Positions 1-7,017 of a stretch of DNA of 7,953 nucleotides are shown one piece after another. Positions within the stretch are counted from its first letter, which is position 1. Each line of letters starts with the position of its first letter. The notes beneath the pieces were generated by a model. It was given only the letters and a program-made list of their open reading frames with translations. It ran no database searches and was not told the DNA's origin. Source of the DNA: Methanobacteriaceae archaeon (GTDB lineage Archaea; Methanobacteriota; Methanobacteria; Methanobacteriales; Methanobacteriaceae); the NCBI GenBank assembly GCA_900769095.1, contig CAAGFH010000226.1, forward strand, positions 1-7,953, given 5' to 3'. Made by a program: the position numbers and the translations under genes.

Positions 1-1677
1 AATATCTAAGAAATTATTAGTAAACTGTTTAATTGAAGTAGAATTAGTATCTTCAAATACAATTGTTACATTATGTCCTTCATAATTAAAGGATTTATTT
101 AAATTATTTTTATAATTAAAGGAAGTTAAATAATTTCCATTAAGTGAAATTGAGTAATCTTCATTGTCTTTAAATACTCCAAATGAACTTCCAATTGACT
201 CATTATCTAAAAATATCTCATAGGTAGATGAATTTTTACCAGTAGTAACAATAAATTTCTCTTTAATAGTGGAATTATTTTTTAGGTCCTGATTATGAGT
301 AACAATAGAGTTTTCAAATATCTCTTTTAGGCGACTATTTTGAATTACATTACCATCTTCAAGATGTAGATTCTTTTTAACCTCAAGAGGCAATCTTATA
401 ATATCCTGTTCACCAAATCTGGACTCATTAATGTCATAAGTACTGTTATAGATTTTAATTGTATCATTTACATCTACACCTAACGTCATCATAGCATCCG
501 AAGGCATACGTATCTGATTAGTTTCATTTTCAATAGCTGCATCAACAGTGTATGGGCCTCTAACAGAAATTGCACTGTCTCTTGGAGAGTTATCAGCATA
601 AATAATTAAATTACGTGAGTTAGGTTCAATTGATAACACACCATGATCAAAGTTAGCTGCTCCAATAAATGTTGAAATCATTAAAAGCAAAATAATAATT
701 GAAATAATCATTGGAAAATGAATTTTAACAAAAGATTTTATTAAACTGCGTGCAGGTGTCTTTTTAAACATGACAATGGACTTGACAATAACCTTAATAA
801 TGTAGAAAACAGCAATTAAAATTCCGATAATGGAGATTATAACTCCAATAGCTAATGGAACATATTTTACAAAGAATATTGTAAATAAACCTAAAATAAC
901 CAAGGATAAACCAACAATGGACATTCTAATAAACTGACCAATGTCATCAATCATTGTAACTCTTCCATACTTGTTAGCACGTCCGATAATAGTTCTTACA
1001 ACCTCATTTGCCATTAAATTCAACTCAGAAAGTGGAGACATATCATGTTCAATAGCTCCAATGTCAACTTCCATAATTGAAATACCTAAAACATCAGCAT
1101 CGATAACAATACCAACGTCTACACCATAATCACTTTCAAAATTAATTTTCTTTAAGACTTCTTTACGTGCTGCGAATTGACCGCTTAACGGCTGTTCAAA
1201 TGAAATTTCCGGGAAGAAAAAGTTAAGTAATGGTTTAGCGGTAAGTTCAGTAACACGTCCACTTGCACGGGAGAATTTAGTTTTAGTAATATCGGTTTTT
1301 CCTTCTAAAATTGGTTTAATCATTGATTCTACTTTAGCAGAAGTTAAGTTACGGATATCTGCATCAATAAATGCAATAATATCACATTCGGATTGTTTAT
1401 ACCCTGTTTTTAGAGCTTCTCCTTTACCTTTATTGGTTTCATGATTAATTACCTTTGCACCAGCTTTTATTGCTTCAGATTCTGTTTGGTCAGATGAACC
1501 ATCATTAACCACAATTATCTCATCAACATAAGCTGCTTTCTTTACTACCCCTACAACCTTAGCTACAGTTTCCTCTTCATTATAAGCAGGAATAATAACT
1601 GAAACCTTTTTATATTTAGGTTTTTGAGTTTTAATACTCGCAAGTAAAAAAGAAAGAATTACAAAAAACCAATACAT
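1..1677 (-). CDS. GpgS-like membrane glycosyltransferase with extracellular C-terminal region (C-terminus beyond window)
   Basis: This frame is open for 559 codons from ATG at 1677 to the window edge, with no stop seen. Residues 2-15 form a short hydrophobic N-terminus. Residues 25-235 are a GT-A catalytic domain with VIIPAYNEEE (28-37), VVNDGSSD (56-63), GKGEAL (84-89) and the metal-binding DAD (105-107). GRVTEL (140-145), PLSGQFAARKE (163-173), YGVDVG (184-189) and His211 closely match glucosyl-3-phosphoglycerate synthases as I remember them. Membrane helices lie at about 253-271, 274-298 and 322-340. The loop 299-320 is strongly basic, which places the catalytic domain inside the cell and residues 341 onward outside. 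The outer part has ten or more N-X-S/T sequons and a 38-residue internal duplication (389-399 and 427-437). The likely role is sugar transfer for a surface glycan or glycolipid. The acceptor cannot be told, and the catalytic class is surer than the substrate. Confidence 0.85.
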   Translation of the reverse strand, partial: MYWFFVILSFLLASIKTQKPKYKKVSVIIPAYNEEETVAKVVGVVKKAAYVDEIIVVNDGSSDQTESEAIKAGAKVINHETNKGKGEALKTGYKQSECDIIAFIDADIRNLTSAKVESMIKPILEGKTDITKTKFSRASGRVTELTAKPLLNFFFPEISFEQPLSGQFAARKEVLKKINFESDYGVDVGIVIDADVLGISIMEVDIGAIEHDMSPLSELNLMANEVVRTIIGRANKYGRVTMIDDIGQFIRMSIVGLSLVILGLFTIFFVKYVPLAIGVIISIIGILIAVFYIIKVIVKSIVMFKKTPARSLIKSFVKIHFPMIISIIILLLMISTFIGAANFDHGVLSIEPNSRNLIIYADNSPRDSAISVRGPYTVDAAIENETNQIRMPSDAMMTLGVDVNDTIKIYNSTYDINESRFGEQDIIRLPLEVKKNLHLEDGNVIQNSRLKEIFENSIVTHNQDLKNNSTIKEKFIVTTGKNSSTYEIFLDNESIGSSFGVFKDNEDYSISLNGNYLTSFNYKNNLNKSFNYEGHNVTIVFEDTNSTSIKQFTNNFLDI

Positions 1678-1683
1678 TAAAAT

Positions 1684-1688
1684 TCTCC
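1684..1688 (-). promoter_or_regulatory. Ribosome binding site of the glycosyltransferase
   Basis: Read on the minus strand, GGAGA precedes the ATG at 1677 by six bases. This fixes the start, and no better in-frame start lies upstream. Confidence 0.7.
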
Positions 1689-1690
1689 GT

Positions 1691-1705
1691 TAATAGTCAC
1701 TATTA
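1691..1705. promoter_or_regulatory. 15-bp perfect palindrome, candidate operator
   Basis: TAATAGT and ACTATTA are perfect inverted arms around a single C. The site lies between the candidate TATA elements and the ribosome site of the minus-strand glycosyltransferase, about where transcription should begin. A dimeric repressor could bind there. In DNA this AT-rich such palindromes also arise by chance, so the call depends mainly on position. Confidence 0.3.
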
Positions 1706-1719
1706 TAATTACTTTTATT

Positions 1720-1737
1720 TTTTATAACATATAAATT
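1720..1737 (-). promoter_or_regulatory. Candidate archaeal TATA region for the glycosyltransferase
   Basis: On the minus strand ATTTATAT (1736-1729) and TTATAAAA (1727-1720) both resemble the archaeal TATA box. A start about 25 bases downstream would give a leader of roughly 20-30 bases, consistent with the visible ribosome site. Which of the two is used cannot be decided by reading. Confidence 0.4.
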
Positions 1738-1894
1738 GTTAATACATGATTTTAAAAAAGAAAGAATTTTAAAAAATACAACTTTCATACCAATAAACCT
1801 AGACGGTGGAGAATACATAGTTGTTAGCGTATTTGAAGGCGATGATGATTATGTTGCAAGTGAAGCAATTAACACAATCAAAGTAAAAAGTAAA

Positions 1895-2422
1895 GTTAAC
1901 ATCACTTTAGACATTACCCAAATAAGCAACACAGTTATTATAAAAATTGAATTAAACAAAACAGTTAATGAGTTAATTACTGTTAAAGTGAATAATAACA
2001 CCTATACTGTTTATACTGAAAATGGAATTGGTAATTTAGAGTTAAATAATCTAGATAACAATGTCTATTACATTACAGCTACATTGGAAAATGATAACGA
2101 CTTTATTTTCAACAACACATCAGCATCATTTGAAATTGATATGAGTAATGTGACTATTATTGCAAATAACTTAAATACAAGTGATTTAAGTGGTGAAAAA
2201 TACTCCATTACATTAATTGATGAAAATAACAATCCAATAGCTGGAAAAGAAATAGTATTTGAATTAAATGGTGAGTCATATCTTGCTACTACTGATATTA
2301 ATGGTATAGCATCTATTAATATAAATTTAAAAGTTGGAACTTACGAAATTAATGCTAAATTCAAAGGAGATGAAGAATATTTCCCAACAAATACAATTGG
2401 TATAATTAATGTCAAAAATAAA
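1895..2422 (+). repeat. Adhesin composite Ig-like module 1 (176 residues)
   Basis: Codons 54-229 of the remnant hold two different Ig-like subdomains. The first runs from VNITLDI to about FEIDMSN. The second contains YSITLIDENNNPIAGKE and ends with TTDINGIAS...VGTYEI and GDEEYF. The next module repeats this order with about the same spacing. Pairwise divergence is high at DNA level, so this is an old duplication. Confidence 0.75.
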
Positions 2423-2944
2423 GTTGAAATTACAATTGACATAAGTAAAAACTCCAACAATGCAATAATTTATATTAAGCTATCAAAATCACTTGATGAA
2501 TCTTTACTTGTTAAAATAAACGATGAGGAATACATCATAAATACTGTAAACGGAAGAGCAATAATTAATTTAGATAATTTGGAAAATGGAAACTACTTCA
2601 TTGTTGCAAAACTAATAAATGAAGAAGAATACATTACTAATTCTTCCAACAATGAGTTTGAAATTAACCTAAAATCTCTTGAAATTATTTCACAAAACAT
2701 GACTATGGCTGATTACAGCAATGAAATGTATTCAATTACTTTATTAGACAGTGAAAATAATCCAATAGCTAATAAAATTGTTGTTTTCAATATTAATTCT
2801 GAAAGATATGTAAGAACAACCGATATTAATGGTATTGCATCAATTCCTATTAATTTAAAACCTGGAGTATACGATATCCAAACCATGTTCAGTGGTGATG
2901 ATGAATTCTTTAAAAACAATGCTACAAATACCATTGTTGTAAAA
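2423..2944 (+). repeat. Adhesin composite Ig-like module 2 (174 residues)
   Basis: Codons 230-403 repeat module 1: VEITIDI, then YSITLLDSENNPIANK, then TTDINGIASIPINL and GDDEFF. A third copy starts at about 2945 (VSIEITLNKQIDE) and is cut short at the frame break near 3031. Confidence 0.75.
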
Positions 2945-3025
2945 GAGGGAAGTACAATCAAGGATATTGTAATTAAAAACAATACTCATGATGTTTCAAT
3001 TGAAATAACATTAAATAAACAAATT

Positions 3026-3045
3026 GATGAACGGATATTGACGGA
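3026..3045 (+). other. Frame break and deletion junction in the adhesin remnant
   Basis: Frame 2 reads LNKQIDE up to 3031, the opening strands of a first-type subdomain. From 3031 frame 1 reads TDIDGKANITVDL, which matches the last third of a second-type subdomain (TDINGIASININL). The residues that should lie between are absent in every frame. A deletion of a length not divisible by three, perhaps between repeats, explains both the loss and the frame change. Confidence 0.65.
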
Positions 3046-3150
3046 AAAGCAAATATTACTGTTGATTTAGCTGTTGGTAACTATGTAATATCCATTTTTA
3101 ATCCTGAAACTGGTGAAAATATAAGTAATACCATCAAAGTAGTTAAAACA

Positions 3151-3402
3151 ATTATAAACAATAAAGACTTAGTCAAATACTATGGTGGCAACCAAGTTTA
3201 CAAAGTTCTTGTAATTGGAGACAATAACAAAGCTGTTGGTGCTGGTAAAGTAGTAGTTATGAAAATTAATGGAAAAACATACAATGTAAAAACCGATTCT
3301 AAAGGTTATGCTTCATTGAATGTTAAATTTGCTCCGAATACATACACAATAACTGCTACATACAAACAATTTAGTGTGAAAAACAAAGTAGTAATCAAAT
3401 CA
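3151..3402 (+). repeat. Adhesin C-terminal Ig-like domain, copy 1
   Basis: About 84 residues in frame 1, with VKTDSKGYASLNVKF and NTYTITATYK as the diagnostic end strands. It pairs with the next domain (VKTNSKGIASYKLK, GKYTIYTSYG). Lysine richness suggests contact with the wall, by inference only. Confidence 0.7.
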
Positions 3403-3657
3403 ACAATAGTTACTAAAAATGTTGTAAAGAAAAAATCAAAAACTGCATATTTCTATGCTAAATTACTCGACAGCAACGGAAAGATCCTTAAATATAAAAA
3501 AGTTAAATTTACATTTAAAGGAAAAACCAATACTGTTAAAACCAATTCAAAAGGAATTGCTAGTTACAAATTAAAAAATACTCTTAAAGTAGGAAAATAC
3601 ACAATTTATACCAGTTATGGAACTTTAAAAGATAAAAGAACTATAACTGTCGTAAAA
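3403..3657 (+). repeat. Adhesin C-terminal Ig-like domain, copy 2
   Basis: About 85 residues ending directly at the TAA stop. It shares the KTxSKGxAS and GKYTIY type strands with copy 1. No membrane anchor or sorting motif follows, so an intact protein would be held to the surface by its domains or by a lost N-terminal element. Confidence 0.7.
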
Positions 3658-3662
3658 TAAGG

Positions 3663-3690
3663 ATTTTTCCTTACTTTCTTTTTTTATTTT
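3663..3690 (+). terminator. T-rich archaeal-type terminator after the adhesin remnant
   Basis: Directly after the stop come T-runs at 3664-3668, 3678-3685 and 3687-3690, with no strong stem. Oligo-T tracts of this kind end transcription in archaea without a hairpin. It also separates the remnant from the Tex gene. Confidence 0.55.
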
Positions 3691-3724
3691 CAACCACAAC
3701 CACCAATCTCCAACATCTAAGTAA

Positions 3725-3776
3725 TGTATATCTATTAAATAGAAAATAATTAAATTAAAGACATAAACTTAAGTGA
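3725..3776 (+). promoter_or_regulatory. Candidate promoter and ribosome site of the Tex gene
   Basis: The 120-base gap before the Tex start holds A/T-rich TATA-like sequence around 3726-3742, which includes a 13-bp palindrome TCTATTAAATAGA (3731-3743). GTGA at 3773-3776, four bases before the ATG, is a weak match to the archaeal SD sequence. Position supports a promoter, but the exact TATA box is uncertain. Confidence 0.35.
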
Positions 3777-3780
3777 AAAA

Positions 3781-5928
3781 ATGATAGCTAAAACACTCGA
3801 AAAAGAATTGAATCTATCAGATTGGCAAGTTAAAAAGGTAATCAAATTAATAGATGATGGAAATACCATCCCATTTATTGCAAGATATAGAAAAGACGTT
3901 ACTGGTTCTTTAAATGATACAACATTAAGAAAATTTGATGAAAGATTAAAATATCTTAGAAATTTAGAAGATAAAAAAGAAAAAATCATTAAAAGAATTA
4001 GTGAGCTTGGAAAATTAAATGATGATTTAAACAAAAAAATCATCAATGCAAAAACTCTTGTTGAACTTGAAGACTTGTATCGTCCATATAAAAGCAAAAA
4101 ACAAACAAGAGCAACAAAAGCTCGTGAAAAAGGCTTGGAACCTTTGGCAAATATTATTTTAAAACAGGAAATTACTGAAGATGTGAAAAATATTGCTAAA
4201 GACTATGTTAATGATGAAGTTAAAAGCCCAAAAGAAGCAATTCAAGGTGCAAAAGACATTATTGCAGAAGAAATTTCAGACAATTCCGAGTTTAGGAAAA
4301 AAATTAGACGAAATACATTCTACACAGGTAAAATAGAAACAAAAGCTAAAAATAAAGATGAATCAACAGAATATGATATTTACTATAATTATTCAGAAGA
4401 TGTTAAAAGAATCCCACCTCACAGAATTTTAGCTATTAACCGTGGGGAAAACGAAGGAATAATCAAAGGTAAAATTACCTGTGATAGTGATGATGTAATT
4501 GAATATTTAAACAGACATATTCTTAAAAACATCTCCAATAATCCTGGAAAAATAAAATACAACAAATATACAACTCCAATTATAAAAGAAGCCATTATTG
4601 ACTCTTATAAAAGATTGATTTCACCTGCTATTGAAAGAGAAATCAGAAATTGTCTTACTCAAAAAGCAGAAGAAAAATCAATTGAAGTATTTGCCAAAAA
4701 CTTAAATCAGCTATTAATGGAAAGTCCATTAGTTGGAAAAACTATTCTAGGTTGGGACCCTGCTTTTAGAACAGGCTGTAAATTGGCAATTATTGATGAG
4801 ACTGGAAAAGTCCTTGATACTGCATTAATCTATCCAACACAACCCCAAAATAAAGTAGCTGAGTCTATTGAGACTGTAGGTGGATTAATAAAAAAATATA
4901 ACATTAATGTAATAGCTATTGGAAACGGAACTGCTTCAAGAGAATCTGAAGAAATTGTTGCTCAAATTATAAAAAACACAAATGTAGAGTATATTATTGT
5001 TAATGAAGCTGGAGCATCTGTTTATTCTGCTTCAAAATATGCTGATGAAGAGTTTCCGAACTTTTCAGAAGGAGAGAGAAGTGCTGTTTCAATTGCAAGA
5101 AGACTTCAAGATCCATTGGCAGAACTAGTAAAAATTGATCCTAAATCAATTGGTGTTGGTCAGTATCAGCATGATATGAACCAAAAACAGCTAACCGAAT
5201 CATTATCCGGAGTTGTTGAAAAGGTAGTAAATGAGGTTGGAGTTGATTTAAACACTGCTTCTGTAAGTTTGCTTAACTACGTATCTGGAATTGGAAATAC
5301 AACTGCTAAAAATATCATTGAATACAGAGAAGAAAACGGAAGTTTTAACTCAAGAAAGGAACTTTTAAAAGTTAAAAAATTAGGTAAAAAAACATATGAA
5401 CAATGCGCAGGATTTATTAAAGTAAATAACCCGCAATATCCTTTAGATAATACTACAATACATCCTGAATCATATGATGCTACTTATAAACTACTTAAAA
5501 AGCTCAATTATAGTGTTGAAGATATCGGAAGTTCCAGTTTAAAATTAGACAATATAGATATTGATGAAATCTCAAAAGAATTGGATATTGGTCAGGAAAC
5601 TCTAAAAGATATTATTAAAGAACTTAAAAAACCTGGTCGTGACCCTCGTGAAGATATGCCAAAACCAATACTTAGAAAAAACGTACTATCAATTGAAGAT
5701 TTGGAAATTGATATGGTAATGCAGGGTACAGTAAGAAATATTGTTGATTTTGGTGCTTTTGTTGATATTGGAGTTCACCAGGACGGATTGGTACATATTT
5801 CACAACTTGTAGCTGATAAATTTGTAAAACACCCATTAGATATCGTTAGTGTTGGGGATATTGTTGATGTAAAAGTTCTGGATGTTGACTTAAAAAGAAA
5901 CAGAATTAACCTTTCGATGATAATTTAA
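3781..5928 (+). CDS. tex: Tex-like S1 RNA-binding protein
   Basis: This 715-residue cytoplasmic protein has the full Tex layout and about the length of the Gram-positive form. Residues 1-190 are the helical N-terminal region. PPHRILAINRGENEG (212-226) belongs to the conserved core. GWDPAFRTGCK (324-334) opens a YqgF/RNase H-like domain, followed by IGNGTASRESE. The block RLQDPLAELVKIDPKSIG and GQYQHDMNQ is near-invariant in the family. Helix-hairpin-helix motifs lie at about 489-545 (VSGIGNTTAKNI, then LLKVKKLG). The C-terminal S1 domain (645-713) has GTVRNIVDFGAFVDIG and DGLVHISQL. Bacterial Tex binds nucleic acid and is linked to transcription and toxin gene expression; its exact role in archaea is not established. 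It has its own leader and is not obviously in an operon with purE, 56 bases downstream. No key motif is missing. Confidence 0.95.
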   Translation: MIAKTLEKELNLSDWQVKKVIKLIDDGNTIPFIARYRKDVTGSLNDTTLRKFDERLKYLRNLEDKKEKIIKRISELGKLNDDLNKKIINAKTLVELEDLYRPYKSKKQTRATKAREKGLEPLANIILKQEITEDVKNIAKDYVNDEVKSPKEAIQGAKDIIAEEISDNSEFRKKIRRNTFYTGKIETKAKNKDESTEYDIYYNYSEDVKRIPPHRILAINRGENEGIIKGKITCDSDDVIEYLNRHILKNISNNPGKIKYNKYTTPIIKEAIIDSYKRLISPAIEREIRNCLTQKAEEKSIEVFAKNLNQLLMESPLVGKTILGWDPAFRTGCKLAIIDETGKVLDTALIYPTQPQNKVAESIETVGGLIKKYNINVIAIGNGTASRESEEIVAQIIKNTNVEYIIVNEAGASVYSASKYADEEFPNFSEGERSAVSIARRLQDPLAELVKIDPKSIGVGQYQHDMNQKQLTESLSGVVEKVVNEVGVDLNTASVSLLNYVSGIGNTTAKNIIEYREENGSFNSRKELLKVKKLGKKTYEQCAGFIKVNNPQYPLDNTTIHPESYDATYKLLKKLNYSVEDIGSSSLKLDNIDIDEISKELDIGQETLKDIIKELKKPGRDPREDMPKPILRKNVLSIEDLEIDMVMQGTVRNIVDFGAFVDIGVHQDGLVHISQLVADKFVKHPLDIVSVGDIVDVKVLDVDLKRNRINLSMII

Positions 5929-5935
5929 TATATTT
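5923..5935 (+). promoter_or_regulatory. Candidate TATA element for purE
   Basis: TTTAATATATTTT overlaps the Tex stop codon. A start about 25 bases downstream would fall near 5960, giving a leader of about 25 bases that contains the ribosome site. Similar A/T runs are common here, so the call rests on spacing. Confidence 0.3.
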
Positions 5936-5960
5936 TAAAAGAAATAGTTAATAATGAATA

Positions 5961-5986
5961 ATTAATAATAAAAGGGGATTATTAAT
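5961..5986 (+). promoter_or_regulatory. Stem-loop with the purE ribosome site in its loop
   Basis: ATTAATAAT (5961-5969) pairs perfectly with ATTATTAAT (5978-5986). The eight-base loop AAAAGGGG holds the SD sequence, and the A and U of the start codon lie in the stem. A second copy of TTAATAAT at 5948-5955 could pair with the same arm. All pairs are A-U, so stability is marginal. Confidence 0.4.
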
Positions 5987-7010
5987 GACACCGAAAGTAA
6001 TGATTATTCTTGGAAGTGGATCGGATATTGCAATAGCTGAAAAAAGTATGAATATCCTTGAAAAATTAGAAATTCCTTACAGCCTTAAAATTGCATCTGC
6101 GCACAGAACCCCAGATTTAGTTCGTGAACTTGTCATTCAAGGAACTAAAGAAGGAATTGAAGTGTTTATTGGAATTGCTGGATTAGCTGCTCATTTACCA
6201 GGCTCAATTGCAGCATATACTCCAAGACCTGTAATTGGAGTACCTGTAGATGTTAAAACTGGAGGTATTGATGCATTAGAATCCATTGTTCAAATGCCTT
6301 ATCCTTCACCAATTGCTACTGTAGGAATTGATAGAGGAGACAACGCTGCAATTCTTGCTGCACAATTTATTGGAATCCATGATGAGGAAATACGTCAAAG
6401 ATTAATTGATTTAAGAATGGAATATTCTTTAAAAGTCAAAAACAATGATGAAGACATTGTACAACAAATTGAAGGTAAAAAATTCCTCCAAAAAGACTTT
6501 TTAAGAGTTAAAGACCTTGAAATTAGTGAAATTGAATTTGACGAAAATGAATGCTGTAGTAAAAACAAAGATGCAGAAGTTGCAATACTTGTTGGTAGAC
6601 AAACCGACCTTATAACTGCTAAAAAAGTATCTGTAATCTTAGACAGACTCAAAATAGCTCATGAAACTAAAGTTATTTGTCCAATTAGATCTACTAAAAG
6701 ATTTACAAATTACATTAAATCCATGTCAAATGCAAAAATATTCATTGGAATTAGTTCAAACTCATCCCAGGTAACTGGTGGTATTGTTGGATTAACAGAC
6801 AGACCAGTTATTGGTGTTCCATGTACTAATGAAAATGGTGATGATTACATGCTTACAACAGTAAGTATGCCTCCAGGTGTTCCTGTTGCAACTGTTGGAA
6901 TAAACAATGGTAAAAATGCAGCAATTTTAGCTGGAGAAATCTTATCAATTAGCGACCCTTCAATTACTAAGCTTCTTGAAAAAATTAAAAACAAAAAAAT
7001 TAACTTATAG
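5985..7010 (+). CDS. purE: Tandem-domain PurE, AIR carboxylase / N5-CAIR mutase, second domain degenerate
   Basis: This enzyme makes carboxyaminoimidazole ribonucleotide in purine synthesis. The 341 residues contain two PurE domains, about 4-150 and 196-335. The first keeps the active site: GSGSD (10-14), SAHRTP (38-43) with His40, and [11 protein letters not shown] (63-73) with His70. The second keeps the fold signatures (RPVIGVPC at 273-280, [21 protein letters not shown]) but has VGRQTD for GSGSD, CPIRST for SAHRTP, and [10 protein letters not shown] for AGLAAHLPG. Both histidines are lost (Ile234 and Gln262), so it is probably structural or regulatory. Two-domain PurE is known in Methanobacteriales, and M. 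smithii purE was cloned early by complementation of E. coli. No purK is seen nearby. Such archaea may carboxylate AIR directly with CO2, which is inference here. The start has a good GGGG ribosome site. Confidence 0.95.
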   Translation: MTPKVMIILGSGSDIAIAEKSMNILEKLEIPYSLKIASAHRTPDLVRELVIQGTKEGIEVFIGIAGLAAHLPGSIAAYTPRPVIGVPVDVKTGGIDALESIVQMPYPSPIATVGIDRGDNAAILAAQFIGIHDEEIRQRLIDLRMEYSLKVKNNDEDIVQQIEGKKFLQKDFLRVKDLEISEIEFDENECCSKNKDAEVAILVGRQTDLITAKKVSVILDRLKIAHETKVICPIRSTKRFTNYIKSMSNAKIFIGISSNSSQVTGGIVGLTDRPVIGVPCTNENGDDYMLTTVSMPPGVPVATVGINNGKNAAILAGEILSISDPSITKLLEKIKNKKINL

Positions 7011-7017
7011 GGATAAT

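Larger units (their letters stand above)
1736..3660 (+). pseudogene. Adhesin-like surface protein remnant: 5' truncated and frame-disrupted
   Basis: Frame 2 is open from TTG at 1736 (in-frame TAA at 1706) to TAG at 3070 and encodes Ig-like beta-sandwich modules rich in Asn, Ile and sequons. The same kind of protein continues in frame 1 from about 3031 to TAA at 3658, ending in two lysine-rich Ig-like domains. This is the layout of Methanobrevibacter adhesin-like proteins. There is no signal peptide, no convincing ribosome site and no ATG start. The first recognisable residues, TTFIPINLDGGEY, match the middle of a repeat, so the 5' part is missing. At 3031 the frame changes and about half a domain or more is gone, so a single-base indel does not explain the break. 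An intact version would be secreted and cell-wall associated. Expression of the C-terminal part from ATG 3259 would lack any export signal. An assembly error remains possible, but two independent defects favour real decay. Confidence 0.8.

Noticed and set aside
941..1129. Small plus-strand open frame inside the glycosyltransferase
   Set aside because: It lies antisense to a clearly coding frame, has no ribosome site, and its Ser/Ile-rich translation looks like a shadow.
1895..2944. Adhesin repeats as a mobile element or phage tail fibre
   Set aside because: No transposase, terminal inverted repeats or phage genes are present, and the modules match the Methanobrevibacter adhesin-like type.
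2713..2982. Minus-strand open frame over the adhesin repeats
   Set aside because: Its hydrophobic composition is what the complement of Asn/Lys/Ile-rich repeats gives. No start signal is seen.
3028..3070. Programmed frameshift in the adhesin
   Set aside because: There is no slippery heptamer at the junction, and domain residues are missing as well, so recoding would not restore an intact protein.
3661..3780. Possible tRNA, small RNA or CRISPR repeat between the adhesin remnant and tex
   Set aside because: No cloverleaf, GC-rich stem or repeated units can be seen. The gap is explained by a T-rich terminator and a promoter.
3750..4097. Minus-strand open frame over the Tex start
   Set aside because: It overlaps the strongly conserved N-terminus of Tex and has Ser/Phe/Leu-rich shadow composition.
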